From Vespa crabro (taxonomy: Eukaryota; Arthropoda; Insecta; Hymenoptera; Vespidae): a stretch of 64,000 bases of DNA. The stretch is from contig NC_060956.1 in the NCBI RefSeq assembly GCF_910589235.1, positions 11,252,999 through 11,316,998 on the forward strand, in the 5' to 3' direction. Below are positions 12,821 through 25,629 of this stretch, piece by piece. Within the stretch, counting starts at the first letter, position 1; every line of letters begins with the position of its first letter. The translations under genes and the position numbers were made by a program. The notes beneath the pieces are model-generated. The model was not told where the DNA came from, made no database searches, and saw nothing but the letters and a program-made list of their open reading frames with translations.

Positions 12821-14146
12821 CGCCGATAGAATATAAAAGCATTGAAATTGATTGAGATTTCAAATTTCGTTTTTCGACGATACGTCTTTATGGGCTAATA
12901 ATCGTATATAACTTATGAAACAGGGTTAAAACGTCGAATCCAAGATTAAATAGATGATTGATCCTCATAAATACAATGTCCGAATCGATTGGTAACATTT
13001 TTCAAACCTTGGTAAGAGTAATTTCAATGTATTCACGATTTTATCTCCGCAATTAACGTAATTCCTATGTTTCTATCTCATTTTTCGACAATATTCATGA
13101 TAAACTCGTAATTACACACAGACACAAACTTATATTTTTGTTTCATTATGTTTTGTGCGTCGATAGAATATAAAAGCATTGAAATTGATTGAGATTTCAT
13201 ATTTCGTTTTTCGACGATACATATTTATGTGCTAATAATCGTATTTAACATATGAAACAAGGTCAAATCGTCGATTCCATGATAAAATAGATGTTTGATC
13301 TTCAGAAATACAATGTCCGAATCGATTGGTAACATTTTTCAAGCTGTAGTACGAGCAAGTTCAATGCTATCATGATTTCATCTCCGCAAAACCTGAAATT
13401 CGCATCTGTCGATCTCATTATTCGACAATATTCATGTTAAATCTTGTATTTACGCATAGTAACAAATTTATATTTTTGTTTCATTATGTATTGTGCGTCG
13501 ATAGAATATAGAAGCATTGAAATTGATACAGAATACAAATTTCGTTTTTCGACGATACGTCTTTATGAGCTAATAATCGTATATAATTTATGATACAAGG
13601 TTAAAACGTCGAATCCAAGATTAAATATAAGTTTGATCTTCATTAATACAATGTCCGAATCGATTGGTATCATTTTTCAAGCTGTAGTACGAGCAGGTTC
13701 AATGCTTTCACGATTTTATCTCCGCAAAACCTGAAATTCGCATCTGTAGATCTCATTATTCGACAATATTCATGTTAAAACTTGTATTTACGCATAGTAA
13801 CAAATTTATATTTTTGTTTCATTATGTATTGTGCGCCGATAGAATATAAAAGCATTGAAATTGATTGAGATTTCAAATTTCGTTTTTCGACGATACGTCT
13901 TTATGGGCTAATAATCGTATATAACTTATGAAACAAGGTTAAAACGTCGAATCCAAGATTAAATAGGTGTTTGATCTTCAGAAATACAATGTCCTAATCG
14001 ATTGGTAACATTTTTCAAACCTTGGTAAGAGTAATTTCAATGTATTCACGATTTTATCTCCGCAATTAACGAAATTCGCATGTGTCGATCTCATTTTTCG
14101 ACAATATTCATGATAAACTCGTATTTACACATAGACACAAACTTAT
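11146..14146. repeat. 12-monomer HOR segment (4046-bp offset), second copy
   Basis: This is the counterpart of 7100-10100. It keeps the normal TGATAC at 13591 where the first copy has GGATAC (9545), so that substitution is private to the first copy. Confidence 0.8.
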
Positions 14147-15179
14147 ATTTTTGTTTCATTATGTTTTGTGCGTCGATAGAAAATAAAAGCATTGAAATTG
14201 ATTGAGATTTCAAATTTCGTTTTTCGACGATACGTCTTTATGAGCTAATAATCGTATATAGCTTATGAAACACGGTTAAAACGTCGAATCCAAGATTAAA
14301 TAGATGTTTGATCTACATAAATACAATGTCCGAATCGATTGGTAACATTTTTCAAGCTGTAGTACGAGCAAGTTCAATGCTTTCACGATTTCATCTCCGC
14401 AAAACCTGAAATTCGCATCTGTCGATCTCATTATTCGACAATATTCATGTTAAAACTTGTATTTACGCATAGTAACAAATTTATATTTTTGTTTCATTAT
14501 GTATTGTGCGTCGATAGAATATGAAAGCATTGAAATTGATACAGAATACAAATTTCGTTTTTCGACGATACGTCTTTATGAGCTAATAATCGTATATAGC
14601 TTATGAAACACGGTTAAAACGTCGAATCCAAGATTAAATAGATGATTGATCCTCATAAATACAATGTCCGAATCGATTGGTAACATTTTTCAAACCTTGG
14701 TAAGAGTAATTTCAATGTATTCACGATTTTATCTCCGCAATTAACGTAATTCCTATGTTTCGATCTCATTTTTCGACAATATTCATGATAAACTCGTAAT
14801 TACACATAGACACAAACTTATATTTTTGTTTCATTATGTTTTGTGCGTCGATAGAATATAAAAGCATTGAAATTGATTGAGATTTCATATTTCGTTTTTC
14901 GACGATACATCTTTATGTGCTAATAATCGTATTTAACATATGAAACAAGGTCAAATCGTCGATTCCATGATAAAATAGATGTTTGATCTTCAGAAATACA
15001 ATGTCCGAATCGATTGGTAACATTTTTCAAGCTGTAGTACGAGCAAGTTCAATGCTATCATGATTTCATCTCCGCAAAACCTGAAATTCGCATCTGTCGA
15101 TCTCATTATTCGACAATATTCATGTTAAATCTTGTATTTACGCATAGTAACAAATTTATATTTTTGTTTCATTATGTAT

Positions 15180-17440
15180 TGTGCGTCGATAGAATATAAA
15201 AGCATTGAAATTGATACAGAATACAAATTTCGTTTTTCGACGATACGTCTTTATGAGCTAATAATCGTATATAATTTATGATACAAGGTTAAAACGTCGA
15301 ATCCAAGATTAAATATAAGTTTGATCTTCATTAATACTATGTCCGAATCGATTGGTATCATTTTTCAAGCTGTAGTACGAGCAGGTTCAATGCTTTCACG
15401 ATTTTATCTCCGCAAAACCCGAAATTCGCATCTGTAGATCTAATTTTTCGACAATATTCATGTTAAAACTTGTATTTACACACGGTAACAAACTTATATT
15501 CTTGTTTCATTATGTATTCTGCGTCGATAGAATATAAAAGCATTGAAATTGATTGAGATTTCAAATTTCGTTTTTCGACGATACGTCTTTATGAGCTAAT
15601 AATCGTATATAGATTATGAAACACGGTTAAAACGTCGAATCCAAGATTTAATAGATGTTTGATCTTCATAAATACAACGTCCGAATCGATTGGTAACATT
15701 TTTCAAACCTTGGTAAGAGTAATTTCAATGTATTCACGATTTTATCTCCGCAATTAACGAAATTCGCATGTGTCGATCTCATTTTTCGACAATATTCATG
15801 ATAAACTCGTAATTACACATAGACACAAACTTATATTTTTGTTTCATTATGTATTGTGCGTCGATAGAATATAGAAGCATTGAAATTGATTCAGATTTCA
15901 AATTTCGTTTTTCGACGATACGTCTTTATGGGCTAATAATCGTATATTATTTATGAAACAAGGTTAAAACGTCGAATCCAAGATTAAATAGATGTTTGAT
16001 CTTCATAAATACAATGTCCGAATCGATTGGTAACATTTTTCAAGCTGTAGTACGAGCAAGTTCAATGCTTTCACGATTTCATCTCCGCAAAACCTGAAAT
16101 TCGCATCTGTAGATCTCATTATTCGACAATATTCATGTTAAAACTTGTATTTACGCATAGTAACAAATTTATATTTTTGTTTCATTATGTATTGTGCGTC
16201 GATAGAATATGAAAGCATTGAAATTGATTGAGATTTCAAATTTCGTTTTTCGACGATACGTCTTTATGTACTAATAATCGTATATAACTTATGAAACAAG
16301 GTTAAAACGTCGAATCCAAGATTAAATAGGTGTTTGATCTTCAGAAATACAATGTCCTAATCGATTGGTAACATTTTTCAAACCTTGGTAAGAGTAATTT
16401 CAATGTATTCACGATTTTATCTCCGCAATTAACGAAATTCGCATGTGTCGATCTCATTTTTCGACAATATTCATGATAAACTCGTATTTACACATAGACA
16501 CAAACTTATATTTTTGTTTCATTATGTATTGTGCGCCGATAGAATATAAAAGCATTGAAATTGATTGAGATTTCAAATTTCGTTTTTCGACGATACGTCT
16601 TTATGGGCTAATAATCGTATATAACTTATGAAACAAGGTTAAAACGTCGAATCCAAGATTAAATAGATGTTTGATCTTCAGAAATACAATGTCCTAATCG
16701 ATTGGTAACATTTTTCAAACCTTGGTAAGAGTAATTTCAATGTATTCACGATTTTATCTCCGCAATTAACGAAATTCGCATGTGTCGATCTCATTTTTCG
16801 ACAATATTCATGATAAACTCGTATTTACACATAGACACAAACTTATATTTTTGTTTCATTATGTTTTGTGCGTCGATAGAAAATAAAAGCATTGAAATTG
16901 ATTGAGTTTTCAAATTTCGTTTTTCGACGATACGTCTTTATGAGCTAATAATCGTATATAATTTATGATACAAGGTTAAAACGTCGAATCCAAGATTAAA
17001 TATAAGTTTGATCTTCATAAATACAATGTCCGAATCGATTGGTATCATTTTTCAAGCTGTAGTACGAGCAGGTTCAATGCTTTCACGATTTTATCTCCGC
17101 AATTAACGAAATTCGCATGTGTCGATCTCATTTTTCGACAATATTCATGATAAACTCGTATTTACACATAGACACAAACTTATATTTTTGTTTCATTATG
17201 TATTGTGCGCCGATAGAATATAAAAGCATTGAAATTGATTGAGATTTCAAATTTCGTTTTTCGACGATACGTCTTTATGGGCTAATAATCGTATATAACT
17301 TATGAAACAAGGTTAAAACGTCGAATCCAAGATTAAATAGATGTTTGATCTTCAGAAATACAATGTCCTAATCGATTGGTAACATTTTTCAAACCTTGGT
17401 AAGAGTAATTTCAATGTATTCACGATTTTATCTCCGCAAT
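15180..17440. repeat. Third, shortened copy of the 15-mer HOR
   Basis: Position 15183 corresponds to 5064 (offset 10119) and shares the rare TCTAATTTTTCG, ATATTCTTGTTTC and TATTCTGCG markers. After the first B-A dimer the offset drops to 9444 (TATGTACTAA at 16265 against 6821). The 675-bp difference is exactly one dimer missing here. Confidence 0.8.
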
Positions 17441-17444
17441 TAAC

Positions 17445-20130
17445 GAAATTCCTATGTGTCGATCTCATTTTTCGAAAATATTCATGATAAACTCGTAATT
17501 ACACATAGACACAAACTTATATTTTTGTTTCATTATGTTTTGTGCGTCGATAGAATATAAAAGCATTGAAATTGATTGAGATTTCATATTTCGTTTTTCG
17601 ACGATACATCTTTATGTGCTAATAATCGTATTTAACATATGAAACAAGGTCAAATCGTCGATTCCATGATAAAATAGATGTTTGATCTTCATAAATACAA
17701 TGTCCGAATCGATTGGTATCATTTTTCAAGCTGTAGTACGAGCAAGTTCAATGCTTTCCCGATTTCATCTCCGCAAAACCTGAAATTCGCATCTGTAGAT
17801 CTCATTATTCGACAATATTCATGTTAAAACTTGTATTTACGCATAGTAACAAATTTATATTTTTGTTTCATTATGTATTGTGCGCCGATAGAATATAAAA
17901 GCATTGAAATTGATTGAGATTTCAAATTTCGTTTTTCGACGATACGTCTTTATGGGCTAATAATCGTATATAACTTATGAAACAGGGTTAAAACGTCGAA
18001 TCCAAGATTAAATAGATGTTTGATCTTCAGAAATACAATGTCCTAATCGATTGGTAACATTTTTCAAACCTTGGTAAGAGTAATTTCAATGTATTCACGA
18101 TTTTATCTCCGCAATTAACGAAATTCGCATGTGTCGATCTCATTTTTCGACAATATTCATGATAAACTCGTATTTACACATAGACACAAACTTATATTTT
18201 TGTTTCATTATGTATTGTGCGCCGATAGAATATAAAAGCATTGAAATTGATTGAGATTTCAAATTTCGTTTTTCGACGATACGTCTTTATGGGCTAATAA
18301 TCGTATATAACTTATGAAACAGGGTTAAAACGTCGAATCCAAGATTAAATAGATGTTTGATCTTCAGAAATACAATGTCCTAATCGATTGGTAACATTTT
18401 TCAAACCTTGGTAAGAGTAATTTCAATGTATTCACGATTTTATCTCCGCAATTAACGAAATTCGCATGTGTCGATCTCATTTTTCGACAATATTCATGAT
18501 AAACTCGTATTTACACATAGACACAAACTTATATTTTTGTTTCATTATGTTTTGTGCGTCGATAGAAAATAAAAGCATTGAAATTGATTGAGTTTTCAAA
18601 TTTCGTTTTTCGACGATACGTCTTTATGAGCTAATAATCGTATATAGCTTATGAAACACGGTTAAAACGTCGAATCCAAGATTAAATATAAGTTTGATCT
18701 TCATAAATACAATGTCCGAATCGATTGGTATCATTTTTCAAGCTGTAGTACGAGCAGGTTCAATGCTTTCACGATTTTATCTCCGCAATTAACGAAATTC
18801 GCATGTGTCGATCTCATTTTTCGACAATATTCATGATAAACTCGTATTTACACATAGACACAAACTTATATTTTTGTTTCATTATGTATTGTGCGCCGAT
18901 AGAATATAAAAGCATTGAAATTGATTGAGATTTCAAATTTCGTTTTTCGACGATACGTCTTTATGGGCTAATAATCGTATATAACTTATGAAACAAGGTT
19001 AAAACGTCGAATCCAAGATTAAATAGGTGTTTGATCTTCAGAAATACAATGTCCTAATCGATTGGTAACATTTTTCAAACCTTGGTAAGAGTAATTTCAA
19101 TGTATTCACGATTTTATCTCCGCAATTAACGAAATTCCTATGTGTCGATCTCATTTTTCGACAATATTCATGATAAACTCGTAATTACACATAGACACAA
19201 ACTTATATTTTTGTTTCATTATGTTTTGTGCGTCGATAGAATATAAAAGCATTGAAATTGATTGAGATTTCATATTTCGTTTTTCGACGATACATCTTTA
19301 TGTGCTAATAATCGTATTTAACATATGAAACAAGGTCAAATCGTCGATTCCATGATAAAATAGATGTTTGATCTTCAGAAATACAATGTCCGAATCGATT
19401 GGTAACATTTTTCAAGCTGTAGTACGAGCAAGTTCAATGCTATCATGATTTCATCTCCGCAAAACCTGAAATTCGCATCTGTCGATCTCATTATTCGACA
19501 ATATTCATGTTAAAACTTGTATTTACGCATAGTAACAAATTTATATTTTTGTTTCATTATGTATTGTGCGTCGATAGAATATAGAAGCATTGAAATTGAT
19601 ACAGAATACAAATTTCGTTTTTCGACGATACGTCTTTATGAGCTAATAATCGTATATAATTTATGATACAAGGTTAAAACGTCGAATCCAAGATTAAATA
19701 TAAGTTTGATCTTCATAAATACAATGTCCGAATCGATTGGTATCATTTTTCAAGCTGTAGTACGAGCAGGTTCAATGCTTTCACGATTTTATCTCCGCAA
19801 TTAACGAAATTCGCATGTGTCGATCTCATTTTTCGACAATATTCATGATAAACTCGTATTTACACATAGACACAAACTTATATTTTTGTTTCATTATGTA
19901 TTTTGCGCCGATAGAATATAAAAGCATTGAAATTGATTGAGATTTCAAATTTCGTTTTTCGACGATACGTCTTTATGGGCTAATAATCGTATATAACTTA
20001 TGAAACAGGGTTAAAACGTCGAATCCAAGATTAAATAGATGTTTGATCTTCAGAAATACAATGTCCTAATCGATTGGTAACATTTTTCAAACCTTGGTAA
20101 GAGTAATTTCAATGTATTCACGATTTTATC
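17445..20130. repeat. 5-monomer HOR (1686 bp) at right end of domain I
   Basis: GAAATTCCTATGTG at 17445 recurs at 19131, and the V monomer marker at 17645 recurs at 19331, both 1686 bp apart, or five monomers. The intervening units are B-type plus one A/B hybrid. Confidence 0.75.
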
Positions 20131-20155
20131 TCCGCAATTAACGAAATTCGCATGG
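20116..20155. other. Seamless domain I to domain II junction
   Basis: The last domain I variant base is the A of ATGTATTCACG at 20116. The first domain II variant base is the G of GCATGGGTCGC at 20155. The bases between are shared by both families, so the crossover took place in this 39-bp interval in register, and no foreign DNA is present. Confidence 0.85.
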
Positions 20156-21840
20156 GTCGCTCTCATTTTTCGACAATATTCATGATAAACTCGTATTTAC
20201 ACATAGTCACAAACTTATATTTAAGTTTCATTATGTATTGTGCGTCGATAGAATATAAAAGCATTGAAATTGATAGAGATTTCAAATTTCGTTTTTCGAC
20301 GATACGTGTTTATGAGCTAATAATAGTGTATGACTTATGAAACAAGGTTAAAACGTCGAATCCAAGATTAAATAGATGTTTGATCTTCAGAAACACAATT
20401 ACCGAATCGATTGGAAACATTTTTAATCTGTGGTACGAGTAATTTCAAAGTTTTCAAGATTTTATGTCCGTAATTAACGAAATTTGCATGTGTCGATCTC
20501 AATTTCGACAATTTACATGTAAATACTCGTATTTACACATAGTAACAATCTTATATTTTTGTTTCATTATGTATTGTGAGTCGATAGAATATTAAAGCAT
20601 TGAAATTGATTGAGATTTCATATTTCGTTTTTCGACGATACGTCTTTATGAGCTAATAATCGTATATCACTTATGAAACAAGGTTAAAACGTCGAATCCA
20701 AGATTAAATAGATGTTTGATCTTCAGAAAAACAATGTCCGAATCGATAGGTAACATTTTTCAAACTTTGGTACGAGTAATTTCAATGTTTTCACGATTTT
20801 ATCTCCGCAATTAACGAAATTCGCATGGGTCGCTCTCATTTTTCGACAATATTCATGATAAACTCGTATTTACACATAGTCACAAACTTATATTTAAGTT
20901 TCATTATGTATTGTGCATCGATAGAATATAAAAGCATTGAAATTGATTGAGATTTCAAATTTCGTTTTTCGACGATACGTCTTTATGAGCTAATAATCGT
21001 GTATGACTTATGAAACAAGGTTAAAACGTCGAATCCAAGATTAAATAGATGTTTGATCTTCAGAAAAACAATGTCCGAATCGATAGGTAACATTTTTCAA
21101 ACTTTGGTACGAGTAATTTCAATGTTTTCACGATTTTATCTCCGCAATTAACGAAATTCGCATGGGTCGCCCTCATTTTTCGACAATATTCATGATAAAC
21201 TCGTATTTACACATAGTCACAAACTTATATTTAAGTTTCATTATGTATTGTGCGTCGATAGAATATAAAAGCATTGAAATTGATAGAGATTTCAAATTTC
21301 GTTTTTCGACGATACGTCTTTATGAGCTAATAATAGTGTATGACTTATGAAACTAGGTTAAAACGTCGAATCCAAGATTAAATAGATGTTTGATCTTCAG
21401 AAACACAATTACCGAATCGATTGGAAACATTTTTAATCTGTGGTACGAGTAATTTCAAAGTTTTCAAGATTTTATGTCCGTAATTAACGAAATTTGCATG
21501 TGTCGATCTCAATTTCGACAATTTACATGTAAATACTCGTATTTACACATAGTAACAATCTTATATTTTTGTTTCAATATGTATTGTGAGTCGATAGAAT
21601 ATTAAAGCATTGAAATTGATTGAGATTTCATATTTCGTTTTTCGACGATACGTCTTTATGAGCTAATAATCGTATATCACTTATGAAACAAGGTTAAAAC
21701 GTCGAATCCAAGATTAAATAGATGTTTGATCTTCAGAAAAACAATGTCCGAATCGATAGGTAACATTTTTCAAACTTTGGTACGAGTAATTTCAATGTTT
21801 TCACGATTTTATCTCCGCAATTAACGAAATTCGCATGGGT
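20152..21840. repeat. Left copy of a 15.1-kb-distant duplication
   Basis: The segment matches 35288-36976 at an offset of 15136 bp (45 monomers), including rare shared variants such as GGTCGCCCTC and GAAACTAGGTT (21351 and 36487). Each copy also has private changes, for example GTTTCAATATG near 21574 here and GAATACAAG near 36841 there. From 21871 the match resumes at offset 15810, two monomers more. Confidence 0.8.
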
Positions 21841-23699
21841 CGCTCTCATTTTTCGACAATATTCATGATGAACTCGTATTTACACATAGTCACAAACTTA
21901 TATTTAAGTTTCATTATGTATTGTGCATCGATAGAATATAAAAGCATTGAAATTGATTGAGATTTCAAATTTCGTTTTTCGACGATACGTCTTTATGAGC
22001 TAATAATCGTGTATGACTTATGAAACAAAGTTAAAACGTCGAATCCAAGATTAAATAGATGTTTGATCTTCAGAAAAACAATGTCCGAATCGATAGGTAA
22101 CATTTTTCAAACTTTGGTACGAGTAATTTCAATGTTTTCACGATTTTATCTCCGCAATTAACGAAATTCGCATGGGTCGCTTTCATTTTTCGACAATATT
22201 CATGATAAACTCGTATTTACACATAGTCACAAACTAATATTTAAGTTTCATTATGTATTGTGCGTCGATAGAATATAAAAGCATTGAAATTGATTGAGAT
22301 TTCAAATTTCGTTTTTCGACGATACGTCTTTATGAGCTAATAATAGTGTATGACTTATGAAACAAGGTTAAAACGTCGAATCCAAGATTAAATAGATGTT
22401 TGATCTTCAGAAACACAATTACCGAATCGATTGGAAACATTTTTAATCTGTGGTACGAGTAATTTCAAAGTTTTCAAGATTTTATGTCCGTAATTAACGA
22501 AATTTGCATGTGTCGATCTCAATTTCGACAATTTACATGTAAATACTCGTATTTACACATAGTAACAATCTTATATTTTTGTTTCATTATGTATTGTGAG
22601 TCGATAGAATATTAAAGCATTGAAATTGATTGAGATTTCATATTTCGTTTTTCGACGATACGTCTTTATGAGCTAATAATCGTATATCACTTATGAAACA
22701 AGGTTAAAACGTCGAATCCAAGATTAAATAGATGTTTGATCTTCAGAAACACAATTACCGAATCGATTGGAAACATTTTTAATCTGTGGTACGAGTAATT
22801 TCAAAGTTTTCAAGATTTTATGTCCGTAATTAACGAAATATGCATGTGTCGATCTCAATTTCGACAATTTACATGTAAATACTCGTATTTACACATAGTA
22901 ACAATCTTATATTTTTGTTTCATTATGTATTGTGAGTCGATAGAATATTAAAGCATTGAAATTGATTGAGATTTCATATTTCGTTTTTCGACGATACGTC
23001 TTTATGAGCTAATAATAGTGTATGACTTATGAAACAAGGTTAAAACGTCGAATCCAAGATTAAATAGATGTTTGATCTTCAGAAACACAATTACCGAATC
23101 GATTGGAAACATTTTTAATCTGTGGTACGAGTAATTTCAATGTTTTCACGATTTTATCTCCGCAATTAACGAAATTCGCATGGGTCGCTCTCATTTTTCG
23201 ACAATATTCATGATAAACTCGTATTTACACATAGTCACAAACTTATATTTAAGTTTCATTATGTATTGTGCGTCGATAGAATATAAAAGCATTGAAATTG
23301 ATTGAGATTTCATATTTCGTTTTTCGACGATACGTCTTTATGAGCTAATAATCGTATATCACTTATGAAACAAGGTTAAAACGTCGAATCCAAGATTAAA
23401 TAGATGTTTGATCTTCAGAAAAACAATTACCGAATCGATTGGAAACATTTTTAATCTGTGGTACGAGTAATTTCAAAGTTTTCAAGATTTTATGTCCGTA
23501 ATTAACGAAATTTGCATGTGTCGATCTCAATTTCGACAATTTACATGTAAATACTCATATTTACACATAGTAACAATCTTATATTTTTGTTTCATTATGT
23601 ATTGTGAGTCGATAGAATATTAAAGCATTGAAATTGATTGAGATTTCATATTTCGTTTTTCGACGATACGTCTTTATGAGCTAATAATCGTATATCACT

Positions 23700-25620
23700 T
23701 ATGAAACAAGGTTAAAACGTCGAATCCAAGATTAAATAGATGTTTGATCTTCAGAAAAACAATGTCCGATACGATAGGTAACATTTTTCAAACTTTGGTA
23801 CGAGTAATTTCAATGTTTTCACGATTTTATCTCCGCAATTAACGAAATTCGCATGTGTCGCTCTCATTTTTCGACAATATTCATGATAAACTCGTATTTA
23901 CACATAGTCACAAACTAATATTTATGTTTCATTATGTATTGTGCGTCGATAGAATATAAAAGCATTGAAATTGATTGAGATTTCAAATTTCGTTTTTCGA
24001 CGATACGTCTTTATAAGGTAATAATCGTATATGACTTATGAATCAAGGTTAAAACGTCGAATCCAAGATTAAATAGATGTTTGATCTTCAGAAAAACAAT
24101 GTCCGAATCGATTGGAAACATTTTTAATCTGTGGTACGAGTAATTTCAATGTTTTCACGATTTTATCTCCGCAATTAACGAAATTCGCATGGGTCGCTCT
24201 CATTTTTCAACAATATTGATGATAAACTCGTATTTACACATAGTCACAAACTTATATTTAAGTTTCATTATGTATTGTGCATCGATAGAATATAAAAGCA
24301 TTGAAATTGATTGAGATTTCAAATTTCGTTTTTCGACGATACGTCTTTATGAGCTAATAATAGTGTATGACTTATGAAACATGGTTAAAACGTCGAATCC
24401 AAGATTAAATAGATGTTTGATCTTCAGAAACACAATTACCGAATCGATTGGAAACATTTTTAATCTGTGGTACGAGTAATTTCAAAGTTTTCAAGATTTT
24501 ATGTCCGTAATTAACGAAATTTGCATGTGTCGATCTCAATTTCGACAATTTACATGTAAATACTCGTATTTACACATAGTAACAATCTTATATTTTTGTT
24601 TCATTATGTATTGTGAGTCGATAGAATATTAAAGCATTGAAATTGATTGAGATTTCATATTTCGTTTTTCGACGATACGTCTTTATGAACTAATAATCGT
24701 ATATCACTTATGAAACAAGGTTAAAACGTCGAATCCAAGATTAAATAGATGTTTGATCTTCAGAAACACAATTACCGAATCGATTGGAAACATTTTTAAT
24801 CTGTGGTACGAGTAATTTCAAAGTTTTCAAGATTTTATGTCCGTAATTAACGAAATTTGCATGTGTCGATCTCAATTTCGACAATTTACATGTAAATACT
24901 CGTATTTACACATAGTAACAATCTTATATTTTTGTTTCATTATGTATTGTGAGTCGATAGAATATTAAAGCATTGAAATTGATTGAGATTTCATATTTCG
25001 TTTTTCGACGATACGTCTTTATGAGCTAATAATAGTGTATGACTTATGAAACAAGGTTAAAACGTCGAATCCAAGATTAAATAGATGTTTGATCTTCAGA
25101 AAAACAATTACCGAATCGATTGGAAACATTTTTAATCTGTGGTACGAGTAATTTCAAAGTTTTCAAGATTTTATGTCCGTAATTAACGAAATTTGCATGT
25201 GTCGATCTCAATTTCGACAATTTACATGTAAATACTCGTATTTACACATAGTAACAATCTTATATTTTTGTTTCATTATGTATTGTGAGTCGATAGAATA
25301 TTAAAGCATTGAAATTGATTGAGATTTCATATTTCGTTTTTCGACGATACGTCTTTATGAGCTAATAATCGTATATCACTTATGAAACAAGGTTAAAACG
25401 TCGAATCCAAGATTAAATAGATGTTTGATCTTCAGAAACACAATTACCGAATCGATTGGAAACATTTTTAATCTGTGGTACGAGTAATTTCAAAGTTTTC
25501 AAGATTTTATGTCCGTAATTAACGAAATTTGCATGTGTCGATCTCAATTTCGACAATTTACATGTAAATACTCATATTTACACATAGTAACAATCTTATA
25601 TTTTTGTTTCATTATGTATT
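23700..25620. repeat. Segment repeated about 4707 bp (14 monomers) downstream
   Basis: The frame-shifted variant GTCCGATACGATAGG near 23763 recurs near 28470 (offset 4707) and again near 30151 (a further 1681 bp, five monomers). The uncommon AAAACAATTACCG variant near 25101 has counterparts near 29808. The match is interrupted, for example by TTATAAGG at 24011, which the downstream copy lacks. Confidence 0.6.
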
Positions 25621-25629
25621 GTGCGTCGA

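Larger units (their letters stand above)
1..20130. repeat. Satellite domain I: A/B monomers (338/337 bp) in complex HORs
   Basis: About 60 monomers. Diagnostic variants are the GTGCGCCGATAG/GTGCGTCGATAG start, ATGTATTCACG in the middle, GCATGTGTCGATCTC or GCATCTGTAGATCTC, and CATAGACACAAAC or CATAGTAACAAAT near the end. Type A is one base longer than type B because it has GTTAAAACTTG where B has GATAAACTCG. The two alternate or combine into HORs of 2, 3, 5, 12 and 15 monomers (about 675, 1011, 1686, 4046 and 5060 bp). Several monomers are A/B hybrids. The domain ends inside a monomer between 20116 and 20155, where domain II variants take over without any spacer. Confidence 0.9.
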
